A DNA stretch of 35,799 nt from JBOGFC01 sp050742155 (GCA_050742155.1 JBOGFC010000119.1:1-35799), one strand, 5' to 3'; numbered from the stretch's first letter, positions 9,456 to 16,934 are shown. A program made the numbers and translations. Notes: generated by a model not told the origin, from the sequence alone.

Positions 9456-10045
9456 GTCACACCTCGCAGGATGAAGTCGAAGAGGCCCCGGGCCAGCTCC
9501 TCGGGCGTCTTGGGGCCCGCGGGCCGGTACCAGCGGCTCACCGAGTTGAGGATGGAGAGGATGGCGATGGCGGTCAGGGGAACATCCAGGTCCTCCCGGA
9601 AGTCGCCGGTCCTGGTCCCGCCGGCCAGCACCTCCCGATAGGCGCTCTCGTAGCGGTCCCGCAGCTCCAAGACCTGGTGACGGTTCTCCGAGGAGAGGAA
9701 GCGGGCTTCGTTGAGGAACACCGACGACTCGTGGAGGTTCTCCACGATGATCCGCACGTGTCCCAGCACCAGGCGGCGCAGTTGCTCGGTGGGCCGCTCC
9801 TCCCAGCCCAGCACCTCGTCCACCAGCGCCTGGAAGGTGGCCGCCCCGCGCCGGATCACCTCCACCAGCAGCTCCTCCTTTCCCCCGACGTGGGAGTAGA
9901 GCGAAGACCCCAGCAGGCCCAGCTCCTCGCCCAGGTCGCGCATCGAGGTGCCGTGATAGCCCCGCTCGGCGAACAGGCGGCCGGCCGCCGCCATCACGTC
10001 CTCGCGGGAACGCTTGGAGCGAACCCTGGGTTTGCGGGTGCTCAC
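9452..10045 (-). CDS. TetR/AcrR-family regulator within the paa operon
   Basis: A 197-aa TetR-family repressor. The DNA-binding domain is at residues 12-58 (AAAGRLFAERGYHGTSMRDL, then the recognition helix in LGLLGSSLYSHVGGKEEL); the C-terminal two-thirds is the helical ligand and dimer domain. PaaR proteins of this family in Thermus and corynebacteria repress paa genes and respond to phenylacetyl-CoA, so the same ligand is the best guess here, by context only. It is cotranscribed with the enzymes: the GTG at 10045 overlaps the paaD stop and the TGA overlaps the paaB GTG. It therefore probably autoregulates through the palindrome at 11480-11491 in the paaA promoter. Confidence 0.9.
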   Translation of the reverse strand: MSTRKPRVRSKRSREDVMAAAGRLFAERGYHGTSMRDLGEELGLLGSSLYSHVGGKEELLVEVIRRGAATFQALVDEVLGWEERPTEQLRRLVLGHVRIIVENLHESSVFLNEARFLSSENRHQVLELRDRYESAYREVLAGGTRTGDFREDLDVPLTAIAILSILNSVSRWYRPAGPKTPEELARGLFDFILRGVT

Positions 10046-10539
10046 TGCCTGATCACCTCCACCGGGTTACGGCAGGCGTCGCAATAGGCCACCGCCCGAC
10101 AGGCGGTGGGGCCGAAGGGGGACCGCTCCTCTACCTGCTCCGACCCGCACACCGGGCAGACCATCTCGCCCACCGCCCCGCGCACGGCGATGGTGAGCCC
10201 CTCGGCCAGATGCTTCCTCCCCTCGACGGTGATTCGCTCGGGAGTCCACTGCGGCTCGACGCGGAAGCGGACCTCCACCCTGCCCACCCCCGGCACCGAC
10301 CGGGCGGCGGTCGTGACGTCCCGGCGGATCATCTCCAGAGCCGGGCAGCCCAGGAAGGTGGGGATGAGGTCCACCTCCACCGAGGAGCCGTCTACCCGGA
10401 CGTCTTCCAGGATCCCCAGCTCCTCGATGGTCGCTACGGGGAGCTCCGGATCGGTGACCTCGCTCACCGCCCGCCGGACCTCCTCGGCCATCTCCCTCCC
10501 CCTCTGGCGGAGGGCCGGGGAGGGGGCCTCCCCTCTCAC
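10042..10539 (-). CDS. paaD: PaaD, iron-sulfur assembly protein for phenylacetyl-CoA epoxidase
   Basis: 165 aa from the GTG at 10539, which overlaps the paaA stop (GTGA) and has GGAGG four nt upstream. The ATG at 10491 (residue 17), also with a strong purine-rich site, is a serious alternative because residues 5-16 are translated from a GC-rich palindrome and only the part from MAEEVRRAVSEV on aligns with the MIP18/DUF59 domain. DPELPVATIEELGIL, PTFLGCPALEMI (Cys65) and the C-terminal zinc ribbon (Cys128, Cys131, Cys147, Cys153/Cys156) identify PaaD. It is thought to help build or insert the Fe-S cluster of the reductase PaaE. No paaE is found in this window, so the partner must lie elsewhere. 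Confidence 0.9.
   Translation of the reverse strand: MRGEAPSPALRQRGREMAEEVRRAVSEVTDPELPVATIEELGILEDVRVDGSSVEVDLIPTFLGCPALEMIRRDVTTAARSVPGVGRVEVRFRVEPQWTPERITVEGRKHLAEGLTIAVRGAVGEMVCPVCGSEQVEERSPFGPTACRAVAYCDACRNPVEVIRQ
10494..10524. repeat. GC-rich REP-like palindrome at the paaA/paaD junction
   Basis: CCCTCCCC (10494-10501) pairs with GGGGAGGG (10517-10524), and CTC/GAG (10502-10504/10510-10512) closes the small inner loop. It sits inside the first 16 codons of the longer paaD model, giving the low-complexity residues APSPALRQRGR. A similar pyrimidine/purine palindrome is at 13265-13298. It resembles dispersed extragenic palindromes in general form; I cannot count genomic copies. Confidence 0.45.
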
Positions 10540-11462
10540 GCCGCCTCCGGCTGGAGACGCCGACCGGCCGCCTCCAGGGCCTCCCGCACCCAGGCGGTGT
10601 CCTCCCAGGCGGCCCGGGCGGTGCCGATGCGCCGGGCGCTGTCCGGCCCCACGTTGCGCTGTGCCTTACGGAGTGGCTCCCAGTCGATCTCCCCGATCTC
10701 CCAGCGGCCGCCCTCGTGACTGAGGTCGGGATCGGGAATGTCGAAGCCGTAGTCCAGGAGGAGCGGCACGAACCTCTGCACATAGCGGTCTCGGAGCGCC
10801 TCGTTGGTCTCCGACTTGATCCGCCAGCGCAAGAGGACGTCGTCGGGGTCGGAGGGCGGCCCGAAGAAGTGCATGGTCGGCCACCACCAGCGCTCCAAGG
10901 CCTCCTGGAACATCCGGTGCTGCTGGGGGGTGCCGTCGGCCAGGGTGAGGAGCATCTCCTCCCCATGCCGCATGTGGAAGCCCTCCTCGGAGATGATGCG
11001 GCGCAGGATCCGCTTGTAGGGCCCGTAGGAGCAGTCCTTGAAGACGGCCTGCTGGGTGGTGAGGGCGGCCGCGTCGACCAGGTAGGCGATGGCGATCTGG
11101 TCGGCCCAGTCCACCGCCCGGTAGTGGAAGACGTTGTGGAACTTGGTGCGGCCCGCGTAGAGGTCCTCCAGCATCTCTTGGGAGGTCTTCACGCCCAGGT
11201 CGGCGGCCACCATGTAGAGGAGATGGGCATGGCCGATCTCGTCTTGGGTCTTGGCCAGGGCGGCCAGCTTGCGCTTCATCCCCGGAGCGCGCGGCACCCA
11301 GTCCCGCTCGGTGAGGCCTCCCATGAGCTCCGAGTTGGCGTGCATCTCGATGAACCGGAAGACCTCTTGGCGGAAGGGACCGGGAATGTCGTCGTTCGGT
11401 TCGACGATCCCGCCCTGGGCCAGGAACGCCTCGAAGTCCCGAATCGAGGTCCAGCTCCTCAT
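10536..11462 (-). CDS. paaA: 1,2-Phenylacetyl-CoA epoxidase catalytic subunit PaaA
   Basis: A 308-aa ferritin-like di-iron subunit, normal length for PaaA. It epoxidises the ring of phenylacetyl-CoA using O2 and electrons from NADPH via PaaE. Iron-site residues are visible as Glu45, the E-x2-H of KTQDEIGHAH (Glu75, His78) and the second E-x2-H of ISEEGFHMRHGEE (Glu160, His163). It is the first gene of the minus-strand operon paaA-paaD-tetR-paaB-paaC, all joined by 4-nt stop-start overlaps. The ATG at 11462 lies 7 nt after a CATACT -10 element, so the mRNA may be leaderless, although AAAGG is adjacent. No phenylacetate-CoA ligase (paaK) or beta-oxidation paa genes are next to it. Confidence 0.95.
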   Translation of the reverse strand: MRSWTSIRDFEAFLAQGGIVEPNDDIPGPFRQEVFRFIEMHANSELMGGLTERDWVPRAPGMKRKLAALAKTQDEIGHAHLLYMVAADLGVKTSQEMLEDLYAGRTKFHNVFHYRAVDWADQIAIAYLVDAAALTTQQAVFKDCSYGPYKRILRRIISEEGFHMRHGEEMLLTLADGTPQQHRMFQEALERWWWPTMHFFGPPSDPDDVLLRWRIKSETNEALRDRYVQRFVPLLLDYGFDIPDPDLSHEGGRWEIGEIDWEPLRKAQRNVGPDSARRIGTARAAWEDTAWVREALEAAGRRLQPEAA

Positions 11463-11469
11463 GCCTTTC

Positions 11470-11498
11470 AGTATGGCATACGAACGTTCGTTTGTCTA
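11470..11498 (-). promoter_or_regulatory. paaA promoter (TAGACA - 17 bp - CATACT)
   Basis: Read on the minus strand, TAGACA (11493-11498) and CATACT (11470-11475) are separated by exactly 17 bp and end 7 nt before the paaA ATG. Both hexamers are close to the sigma70/SigA consensus. The spacer contains the palindromic operator, an arrangement that would let a bound repressor block RNA polymerase. Confidence 0.65.
11480..11491. promoter_or_regulatory. Perfect palindromic operator ACGAACGTTCGT
   Basis: A perfect 12-bp palindrome in the paaA promoter spacer. The half-site ACGAACG recurs at 11502-11508, 22 bp (about two helical turns) away and on the same face. TetR proteins typically bind such palindromes as one or two dimers, and the operon's own TetR gene is the obvious candidate. 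The second half-site lies toward the divergent hydrolase gene, so that gene may be coregulated. Confidence 0.65.
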
Positions 11499-11531
11499 CT
11501 TACGAACGAGTGCTTTAACAGCTCCGCCGGG

Positions 11532-11537
11532 TAAGGT
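11532..11537 (+). promoter_or_regulatory. Candidate -10 element of the alpha/beta hydrolase gene
   Basis: TAAGGT ends 6 nt before the ATG at 11544, consistent with a leaderless or very short leader mRNA. No clear -35 is seen. The G-run between could also serve as a weak ribosome binding site. Confidence 0.35.
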
Positions 11538-11543
11538 CCGGGG

Positions 11544-12248
11544 ATGCCCGAGGAGCGGTTCGTCGATCGGGGAGGGGTCCGGCTCCAGTATCTCCAGGAC
11601 GGGGACCACCCGGAGCTGACCCCGGTGGTCTACGTCCCCGGCGGTCTGAGCGGCGCCGCCCTCTTCACCGAGGAGATGGAGCGCCTCCTCCCCCGGCGCA
11701 GCGCGGCGGTGAGCTTGCGGGGCCGGGGCGGGAGCGACGCTCCGGAGCGGGGTTACTCGTTCGAGGACCAGGTGGCCGACCTGGCGGCAATCGTCGCGGA
11801 CCTCGGGTGGGAAAGCTTCTGCCTGATGGCCTATTCGATGGGTGTTCCGATCGCCCTCGGCTGGGCAGCCGACCACCCCGACCGCCTGGGCGGCCTGGTC
11901 ATCCTCGACTATCCGGCCCGCTATCCGGCTCGCACCCCTCGCTGGGTGGAAGAGACCCGGGCGGCCTTCCCCGATCACCCGGCCCACGTGATCGAGCGGC
12001 TTCACCAGGAAGCAGAGGAGGTCCTGCTCTGGGACCGGCTGGCAGAGGTCACCTGTCCGGTGCTGGTCATCTACGGCGGCCAGCCGCAAGCCGCCCTGCG
12101 GTCCGAGGACGCCGACCGCTACCGGGAGCTGCTCCCCCAGGCCCGACTGGTGGTGTTCGCAGACTCCGATCACCAGATCTGGCAGCCCGACTACGAACGG
12201 TTGATGGGCGAGATCGAGACCTTTCTGTCCGAGCTGGACGCCGGCTGA
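11544..12248 (+). CDS. Alpha/beta hydrolase
   Basis: A 234-aa alpha/beta-hydrolase-fold protein. VVYVPGGLSGAALF is the oxyanion-loop strand with PGG in place of the usual HG; SLRGRGGSDAP is the following turn; the nucleophile elbow is AYSMGVP (G-x-S-x-G-like with Ala at the first position); VLVIYGG precedes the acid region, and the catalytic His is probably in ADSDHQIWQPDY. The fold covers esterases, lactonases and C-C hydrolases, so the substrate is not predictable. It is divergent from paaA across 81 bp that contain the palindromic operator, so a role linked to aromatic catabolism (for example ester or lactone cleavage) is possible but unproven. It ends 47 nt before the ABC ATPase gene. Confidence 0.85.
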   Translation: MPEERFVDRGGVRLQYLQDGDHPELTPVVYVPGGLSGAALFTEEMERLLPRRSAAVSLRGRGGSDAPERGYSFEDQVADLAAIVADLGWESFCLMAYSMGVPIALGWAADHPDRLGGLVILDYPARYPARTPRWVEETRAAFPDHPAHVIERLHQEAEEVLLWDRLAEVTCPVLVIYGGQPQAALRSEDADRYRELLPQARLVVFADSDHQIWQPDYERLMGEIETFLSELDAG

Positions 12249-12295
12249 AAATCACCGATTCGGCCCGCCGAGGGGCCTCTACAGTGGGCCGACTG

Positions 12296-13264
12296 ATGGA
12301 CGCCATCCGCACCGAGCAGCTGGGGAGGACCTTTGCCGCCCGCCGCGGCACCGCCGAGGTGCGCGCCCTCGACGACGTCGACCTGACCGTCGCCGAGGGA
12401 GAGCTGTTCGGCCTGCTGGGGCCGAACGGAGCCGGCAAGACCACCCTCATCAAGATCCTCACCACCCTGCTGCTGCCCAGCGAGGGGCGGGCGTGGGTGC
12501 AGGGGCTCGACGTGGAACGGCAGTTCGCCGAGCTCCGCTGGCACATCGCCATGGTCTCGGGGGGCGAGACCTCCGGCTACGGCCTGCTCACGGTGCGCGA
12601 GCAGCTCTGGATGTTCAGCCAGTTCTACGGGGTGCCGGGCCGGGTGGCCCGCCGCCGCATCGACGAGCTGCTGGAGATCGTGGGGCTCACCCCGGCGGCC
12701 CACACCCGCCTCTACAACCTCTCCACCGGGATGCGCCAGAAGATGAACATCGTGCGGGGCCTGCTGGCCGACCCCCGGGTGTTCTTCCTCGACGAGCCGA
12801 CCCTGGGCCTGGACGTGGAGATCGCCCGGGAGGTGCGCGCCTACCTGCGGCGCTGGATGGCGGAGGGGGAAGGGCGGCGGACCGTCCTGCTCACCACCCA
12901 CTACATGGCCGAGGCGGACGAGCTGTGCGACCGGATCGCCATCATCCATAACGGGCGCATCCTCACCGTCGACACGTCGGCCGCCCTCAAGCGCCAGGCC
13001 GGGTTCCGGGAGCGCTACCGCATCGAGTTCGACGGTCCGGCCCAGGCGGAGGAGCTGTTCCGCTTCGGGGCGGTGGAGATCCTCGGCGACTCGGACGGGG
13101 AAACGGCGGCCGTCTCACTGGAGCAGGCCGGAGCCGGACCGGAGCTCCTGCGGCTGGTGGCCGCCCTGCCCAAGGTGCGCTCCTTCACCCGTGAGGAGCC
13201 CACCCTGGAGGACGCCTTCATCGCCCTGACCGGACGGGGGCTGGAAGATGCCGCCGAGCGGTAG
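12296..13264 (+). CDS. ABC-2 type exporter ATP-binding protein (DrrA/CcmA-like)
   Basis: A 322-aa nucleotide-binding subunit. Walker A is GPNGAGKT (residues 42-49), the signature is LSTGMRQ (142-148, Thr-Gly in place of Gly-Gly), Walker B FFLDEP (163-168), and the H-loop His is in LLTTHYMAEAD. A C-terminal extension of about 90 residues matches DrrA-type ATPases. I chose the ATG at 12296 because the protein then begins with a normal MDAIRTEQLGRTF strand; TACAGT lies 10 nt upstream. The two permease genes follow immediately, so this is a three-gene export or membrane-remodelling system. Family members export antibiotics, lipids or polysaccharides; the substrate here is unknown. Confidence 0.92.
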   Translation: MDAIRTEQLGRTFAARRGTAEVRALDDVDLTVAEGELFGLLGPNGAGKTTLIKILTTLLLPSEGRAWVQGLDVERQFAELRWHIAMVSGGETSGYGLLTVREQLWMFSQFYGVPGRVARRRIDELLEIVGLTPAAHTRLYNLSTGMRQKMNIVRGLLADPRVFFLDEPTLGLDVEIAREVRAYLRRWMAEGEGRRTVLLTTHYMAEADELCDRIAIIHNGRILTVDTSAALKRQAGFRERYRIEFDGPAQAEELFRFGAVEILGDSDGETAAVSLEQAGAGPELLRLVAALPKVRSFTREEPTLEDAFIALTGRGLEDAAER

Positions 13265-13298
13265 CCCTCTCCCTGACGCCCTTCCAACAGGGGGAGGG
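13265..13298. repeat. REP-like hairpin between ABC ATPase and permease genes
   Basis: CCCTCTCCCTG (13265-13275) pairs with CAGGGGGAGGG (13288-13298) with one T-G wobble, starting one base after the ATPase stop. It is flanked by near-identical GGAAGATGCC (13243-13252) and GGAAGGATGCC (13299-13309), each containing a possible permease start. It may have arisen by insertion, and could tune the ratio of ATPase to permease. Confidence 0.45.
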
Positions 13299-13304
13299 GG
13301 AAGG

Positions 13305-14120
13305 ATGCCCTCCGGGCTGGTGCTCGGGGTTCGCACCATCCTGGCCCGCGCCTACCCGCGGGTGATCGGGGCCAACCGGGAGCTGTCGTGGGTCTTCTTC
13401 GACATCTTCCTTCCCCTCCTGGCGGTCCTGGGGCTGCTCTACGTCTACCGGGCGCTGGGCGCCCCGCCCCGCTTCGAGGGCTACGTCATCGTGGGCGGGG
13501 CGATGACCTCGTTCTGGTTCGCCACCATCTGGATGATGGCCATGCAGCTCCGCTGGGAGAAGGACGGCGGCAACTTGGAGTTCTACATGATGGCCCCTCC
13601 CTCCCTCATGTGGGTGCTGGCCGGCATGGCGCTGGGCGGCAGCTTCTCCACCACCTTGCGGGCCCTCACGGTGGTGGCGCTGGGCGCCCTGGCCTTCGAG
13701 GTCCCCTTTGTGTGGACCAACCTGGGCTGGGCGCTGCTCGCCACGCTGGCCACCATCACTGCCCTCTACTCGGTGGGGATGGTGGCCGCCTCCCTCTTCC
13801 TGCGCTTCGGGAGGGGAGTGGAAAACGTGCTCATGACGCTCCAGGAACCGGTCTTCCTCGTCACCGGGACCTACTTCCCGGTGCGGGCGCTCGGTATGGG
13901 GCTGGCCGTGGCCGGCAGCCTGATCCCCCTCACCCTGGGAGTCGACGCCCAGCGGCAGCTGCTCTTCGCCGGAGAGGCCCTTCCGCTGCTTCCCTGGCAG
14001 GCGGAGACGGTCATCCTGGCCGCCTACACGGCGCTCATGGGCCTAGGCGCCCGCTTCGCCCTGGACCTGATGGAGCGCTGGGCCAAGCGGGACGGGAGGC
14101 TGACGCTGCGATGGCAGTGA
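13305..14120 (+). CDS. ABC-2 type transporter permease
   Basis: A 271-aa integral membrane protein with about six hydrophobic segments, for example LSWVFFDIFLPLLAVLGLLY, FVTWNLGW-like ALLATLATITALYSVGMVAA and a C-terminal VILAAYTALMGLGARFAL. The sequence QEPVFLVTGTYFPV before the fifth segment is typical of ABC-2 membrane subunits. I chose the ATG at 13305 because GGGGGAGGGGG stands 5 nt upstream; the ATG at 13248 is in the same frame but would add 19 residues translated from the hairpin and overlap the ATPase gene by 17 nt. It pairs with the next permease to form a heterodimeric channel energised by the upstream ATPase. Confidence 0.88.
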   Translation: MPSGLVLGVRTILARAYPRVIGANRELSWVFFDIFLPLLAVLGLLYVYRALGAPPRFEGYVIVGGAMTSFWFATIWMMAMQLRWEKDGGNLEFYMMAPPSLMWVLAGMALGGSFSTTLRALTVVALGALAFEVPFVWTNLGWALLATLATITALYSVGMVAASLFLRFGRGVENVLMTLQEPVFLVTGTYFPVRALGMGLAVAGSLIPLTLGVDAQRQLLFAGEALPLLPWQAETVILAAYTALMGLGARFALDLMERWAKRDGRLTLRWQ

Positions 14121-14956
14121 AGCTGACCGCGATGCGCCAGGGCATGCTGGGCGCCTTCCGCCTCGGCTGGGTGGTGGAGACCAACTGGACGCACCCCCTC
14201 GCCTACTTGGTGTTCCTCCTCCTGCGTCCGGTGGGCGGGGCGCTCATCCTGGTCTTCATCTACAAGGTGGCGGTGGGCGGCCCGCTCAACAGCAGTGCGG
14301 TGGAGTTCCTGGTGGTGGGGGCGGCCCTGTGGTCCTACGTGATCACCGGCCTGCAAGGCATCTCCCTGACCGTGATCCAGGAGCGGGAGTGGTTCAAGGT
14401 GCTCAAGTACGTGGTCATGACCCCGCTCCCCCTCTATGCATATGTGTTGGCCCGCTCGGCGGTGCGCCTGGTGACCGGGACCGTGGGGGCGGTGGTGGTA
14501 CTCGCCCTGGCCGACTTCCTGCTGGACCTGGAGCTGAGCTTGGCCACCATCGACTGGCCCCGGCTGCTGGTGGCGATGGTGCTCGGCCTGGCCGCCCTGG
14601 AGGGGCTCGGGGTGGGTCTGGCCGGGACCACCATGGCGGTGGCCCGCCACCCCTTCGGCGTCTCGGAGGGGGTGGCCGGGGTGCTCTATCTCCTCTCGGG
14701 GGCGGTGTTCCCCGTCTCGCTCCTGCCCGACCTGGTGGAGCCGGTCGCCTACTTGCTCCCCTTCACCTACTGGCTGGAAGGAGTGCGGCGGGCCCTGCTG
14801 CCCTCCTACGATCCCTCCGTCATGGGGATCGGCGATCCGTTGCTGCCCTTGCTGGTGACCAGCGCGGCGACCATCGTGCTGGGAGGGCTCGCTTTCCGGG
14901 GCTTCAACCGTCGCACTCGCCGCTTGGGCCGCTACGACTGGACCACCGAATACTGA
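14111..14956 (+). CDS. ABC-2 type transporter permease, second subunit
   Basis: A 281-aa membrane protein with about six hydrophobic helices: LAYLVFLLLRPVGGALILVF, FLVVGAALWSYVITGLQGI, TVGAVVVLALADFLLDL, LLVAMVLGLAALEGLG, GVLYLLSGAVFPVSLLPDLV and LLPLLVTSAATIVLGGLAF. LSGAVFPVSLLP followed by LPFTYWLEGVRRALL is the conserved C-terminal block of ABC-2 permeases. The start ATG overlaps the end of the first permease by 10 nt, implying coupled translation. The longer in-frame extension upstream is only a shadow of the first permease. Its stop is 49 nt from the convergent cyclase gene; the gap holds a solo palindrome arm (14983-15004). Confidence 0.9.
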   Translation: MAVKLTAMRQGMLGAFRLGWVVETNWTHPLAYLVFLLLRPVGGALILVFIYKVAVGGPLNSSAVEFLVVGAALWSYVITGLQGISLTVIQEREWFKVLKYVVMTPLPLYAYVLARSAVRLVTGTVGAVVVLALADFLLDLELSLATIDWPRLLVAMVLGLAALEGLGVGLAGTTMAVARHPFGVSEGVAGVLYLLSGAVFPVSLLPDLVEPVAYLLPFTYWLEGVRRALLPSYDPSVMGIGDPLLPLLVTSAATIVLGGLAFRGFNRRTRRLGRYDWTTEY

Positions 14957-14982
14957 TGCGCCTCGACCTGGCACCTCCAACG

Positions 14983-15004
14983 CTTCTTGCGTGAGTTTCG
15001 TACC
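14983..15004. repeat. Solo arm of the 51-nt palindrome family
   Basis: These 22 nt match the reverse complement of 31052-31073, the right arm of the palindrome at 31024-31073, at 19 positions, including a run of 14 (TTCTTGCGTGAGTT). No partner arm is present nearby. It lies in the 49-nt gap between two convergent genes, the same position taken by three complete family members. Confidence 0.55.
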
Positions 15005-15005
15005 G

Positions 15006-16928
15006 TCAGCGCCACTCGACGGCGACCACCTCCATCGCCCGGTCGATTCCCTTCAGGTCGACCGATCGGGGCTCCGAGAATCGGAGTCCCGCCACCTGCT
15101 CGACGGTGTGACGGCTGGCCAGGATCTCCCCCCCTTGCGCCAGCGACCCGATCCGAGCGGCCTCGTGGACGGCCCGGCCCTTGAAGCTGTCACCCACTTC
15201 GGCGGCGTGCAGGCCGATGCGAACCTGCGGAGCGAAGCCGGCCTTGCGACGGTGCTCGGCCAGCGCTCGCTGGATCTCCCTGGCACAGTCGGCCGCCGCC
15301 TGTGAGTCCTCGAAGGCCACGAAGAAACCGTCCCCGGCGTGTTCGATCTCCCGTCCCCCGTGGGCGGCGAGCAGGGATCGCAGGGTCTGGTCGTGCCAGC
15401 GGACCAGCTGTTCCCAGGCCTCGTCGCCGATCGCCCCGATCAGCTCGGTGGAGCGGACCATATCCGTGAACATCAGGGTCTTGGCGCCCCGGATGGCCGG
15501 CGCCCCGAGCAGGTCCGTCACCCGTCGCAGCTCCGGAACCGCTCCGAGCTGCTGGAAGGCCGATCGGGCCGCCTCCAGCTCGAGCTCGGCCAGCTCCTCT
15601 TTCCCCTGACGCCGGTAGGCCACGCCCAGCATGGAGCGGGCCCGGGCCGCCTCGAAGGGCAGGTCGGCCTTCTTCCAGAGCCGCCAAGCCTCCTTGAGAT
15701 CCTGCGCCCCAGCCTCCGGTTCGTCCCGCTCCAACCGGAGCGCGCCGCGGCCGTAGCGGGCGGCCGCCTCTAGGGCGGATGATCCGTACTCGCCGGCGAT
15801 CCGCTCGAGCTCCTCGCCGCCCCGGGCGGCTCGCTCCAGGTCCGCGAGGGCCAGGGACACCTCCACCTGCGCCGGGAGCAGGCGGGCCCGGTCGAGCGGG
15901 CCCAGCGACTCGTTGGCGAGCGCCTGCTCGATGAGCTCGGCGGCCGGCCCCAGCTTGCCCTCCGACAGCCGGAGGAGAGCCAGGCCGGGCTCCGGATCTC
16001 GCCCCAGCTGATGAGCCTGCCGAAACGCCTCCTCGGCCCCGGCCGGGTCGCCCATATGGAGACGGATCTCCCCGATCTCGTAGAACGCCTCTCCGGTGAA
16101 ATCCAGGAAGTCGACCAACTCGCCGCACGCCCGGCGGGCCTCCTGCTCGGCCTCCGCCCAGGCGCCCCGCAGCCGCATGATCTCCGCCCGGTGGACCCGG
16201 CAGAGCCCCGGGAACCCGGAGTTATGACCCACCCGCTCACACCAGCGCCGGGCGGCCTCGGTCCACTCGCCGGCCCGCCGATAGTCGGCCAGCTTCTCGC
16301 AGATCCCGATCATGTTGCAATAGATACGGCCGGTAGCCATCGGTCCGAGCTCCCCGCCCACGGCGGCCACCATCGCCTCGTCCATCAACCTCATCCCCTC
16401 CGCCACCCGTCCCATCGCCACCAAGATGCGTCCCTGGTCGTGCAGGCCCAGTGCCTGCAGATCGCGGTCGCCCGTCTCCGCCCCGATCCGGCAAGCCTGC
16501 CGGGCGTGCTCCAGGGCGGCCTGGTAATCACTCCGCCCCTCGAAGGCGATGACCGCCTGGGTGCGAACCAGGTACCCGTGCTCGACGGAACCCTGCTCGT
16601 CCGCCAAGAGCCGCTCGGCTCGGTTCAGCCAGCCGCTGCCCACCGTGCCCGCCAGCCGGTGGAAGTGGTCCTCCGCCAGGCCGAGAGCCACCACCCCGGC
16701 CCCCCTCCGGTCACCATCAGCCAAGTAGGCGGCGTGGGCGCGCTCCCGAGCGGCGATGCACTGGTCTCCCCGGCCCAGCCACCAGGCCGCCTCGGCGAGT
16801 TGCTCCAGGTCCTCGGCGGAGAGCTGCTCCGACTCGGCCGCCTCGTAGAGCTCGAGCGCCTCCGCCCAGGCGTGTCGTCGTGATGCCTCCCGAGCCGCTC
16901 TCAGAGTGTCGTCCACCGCCTGCGTCAT
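15006..16928 (-). CDS. TPR protein with C-terminal class III nucleotide cyclase domain
   Basis: A 640-aa protein. Residues 1 to about 460 are TPR-like helical repeats, and the C-terminal 180 residues are a class III cyclase homology domain. Both metal Asp residues are present (LMFTDMVRSTEL and EHAGDGFFVAF), and the Arg of VHEAARIG is kept, but the substrate Lys is replaced by Glu (IEHAGDG) and the transition-state Asn by His. Such variants are common in bacterial TPR-cyclases, and their activity is unclear. The ATG at 16928 lies 6 nt after a TATCGT element, suggesting a leaderless mRNA. It is divergent, with 60 nt between, from a cyclic-nucleotide-binding protein, so the pair may form a signal generator and its receptor. 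The order (sensor repeats first, cyclase last) is the reverse of the gene at the window's start. Confidence 0.9.
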   Translation of the reverse strand: MTQAVDDTLRAAREASRRHAWAEALELYEAAESEQLSAEDLEQLAEAAWWLGRGDQCIAARERAHAAYLADGDRRGAGVVALGLAEDHFHRLAGTVGSGWLNRAERLLADEQGSVEHGYLVRTQAVIAFEGRSDYQAALEHARQACRIGAETGDRDLQALGLHDQGRILVAMGRVAEGMRLMDEAMVAAVGGELGPMATGRIYCNMIGICEKLADYRRAGEWTEAARRWCERVGHNSGFPGLCRVHRAEIMRLRGAWAEAEQEARRACGELVDFLDFTGEAFYEIGEIRLHMGDPAGAEEAFRQAHQLGRDPEPGLALLRLSEGKLGPAAELIEQALANESLGPLDRARLLPAQVEVSLALADLERAARGGEELERIAGEYGSSALEAAARYGRGALRLERDEPEAGAQDLKEAWRLWKKADLPFEAARARSMLGVAYRRQGKEELAELELEAARSAFQQLGAVPELRRVTDLLGAPAIRGAKTLMFTDMVRSTELIGAIGDEAWEQLVRWHDQTLRSLLAAHGGREIEHAGDGFFVAFEDSQAAADCAREIQRALAEHRRKAGFAPQVRIGLHAAEVGDSFKGRAVHEAARIGSLAQGGEILASRHTVEQVAGLRFSEPRSVDLKGIDRAMEVVAVEWR

Positions 16929-16934
16929 GGGGTA

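Noticed and set aside
11502..11513. Second complete palindromic operator downstream of 11491
   Set aside because: Only the left half (ACGAACG) is kept; the other half does not match the dyad, so I treat it as a half-site only.
13248..13304. Longer first-permease start at 13248
   Set aside because: It would overlap the ATPase gene and encode the hairpin; the ATG at 13305 has a better ribosome binding site. The longer form remains possible.
14024..14980. Minus-strand frame opposite the second permease
   Set aside because: Rich in His, Gln and Gly with no motif; the plus strand encodes clear membrane helices with an ABC-2 signature.
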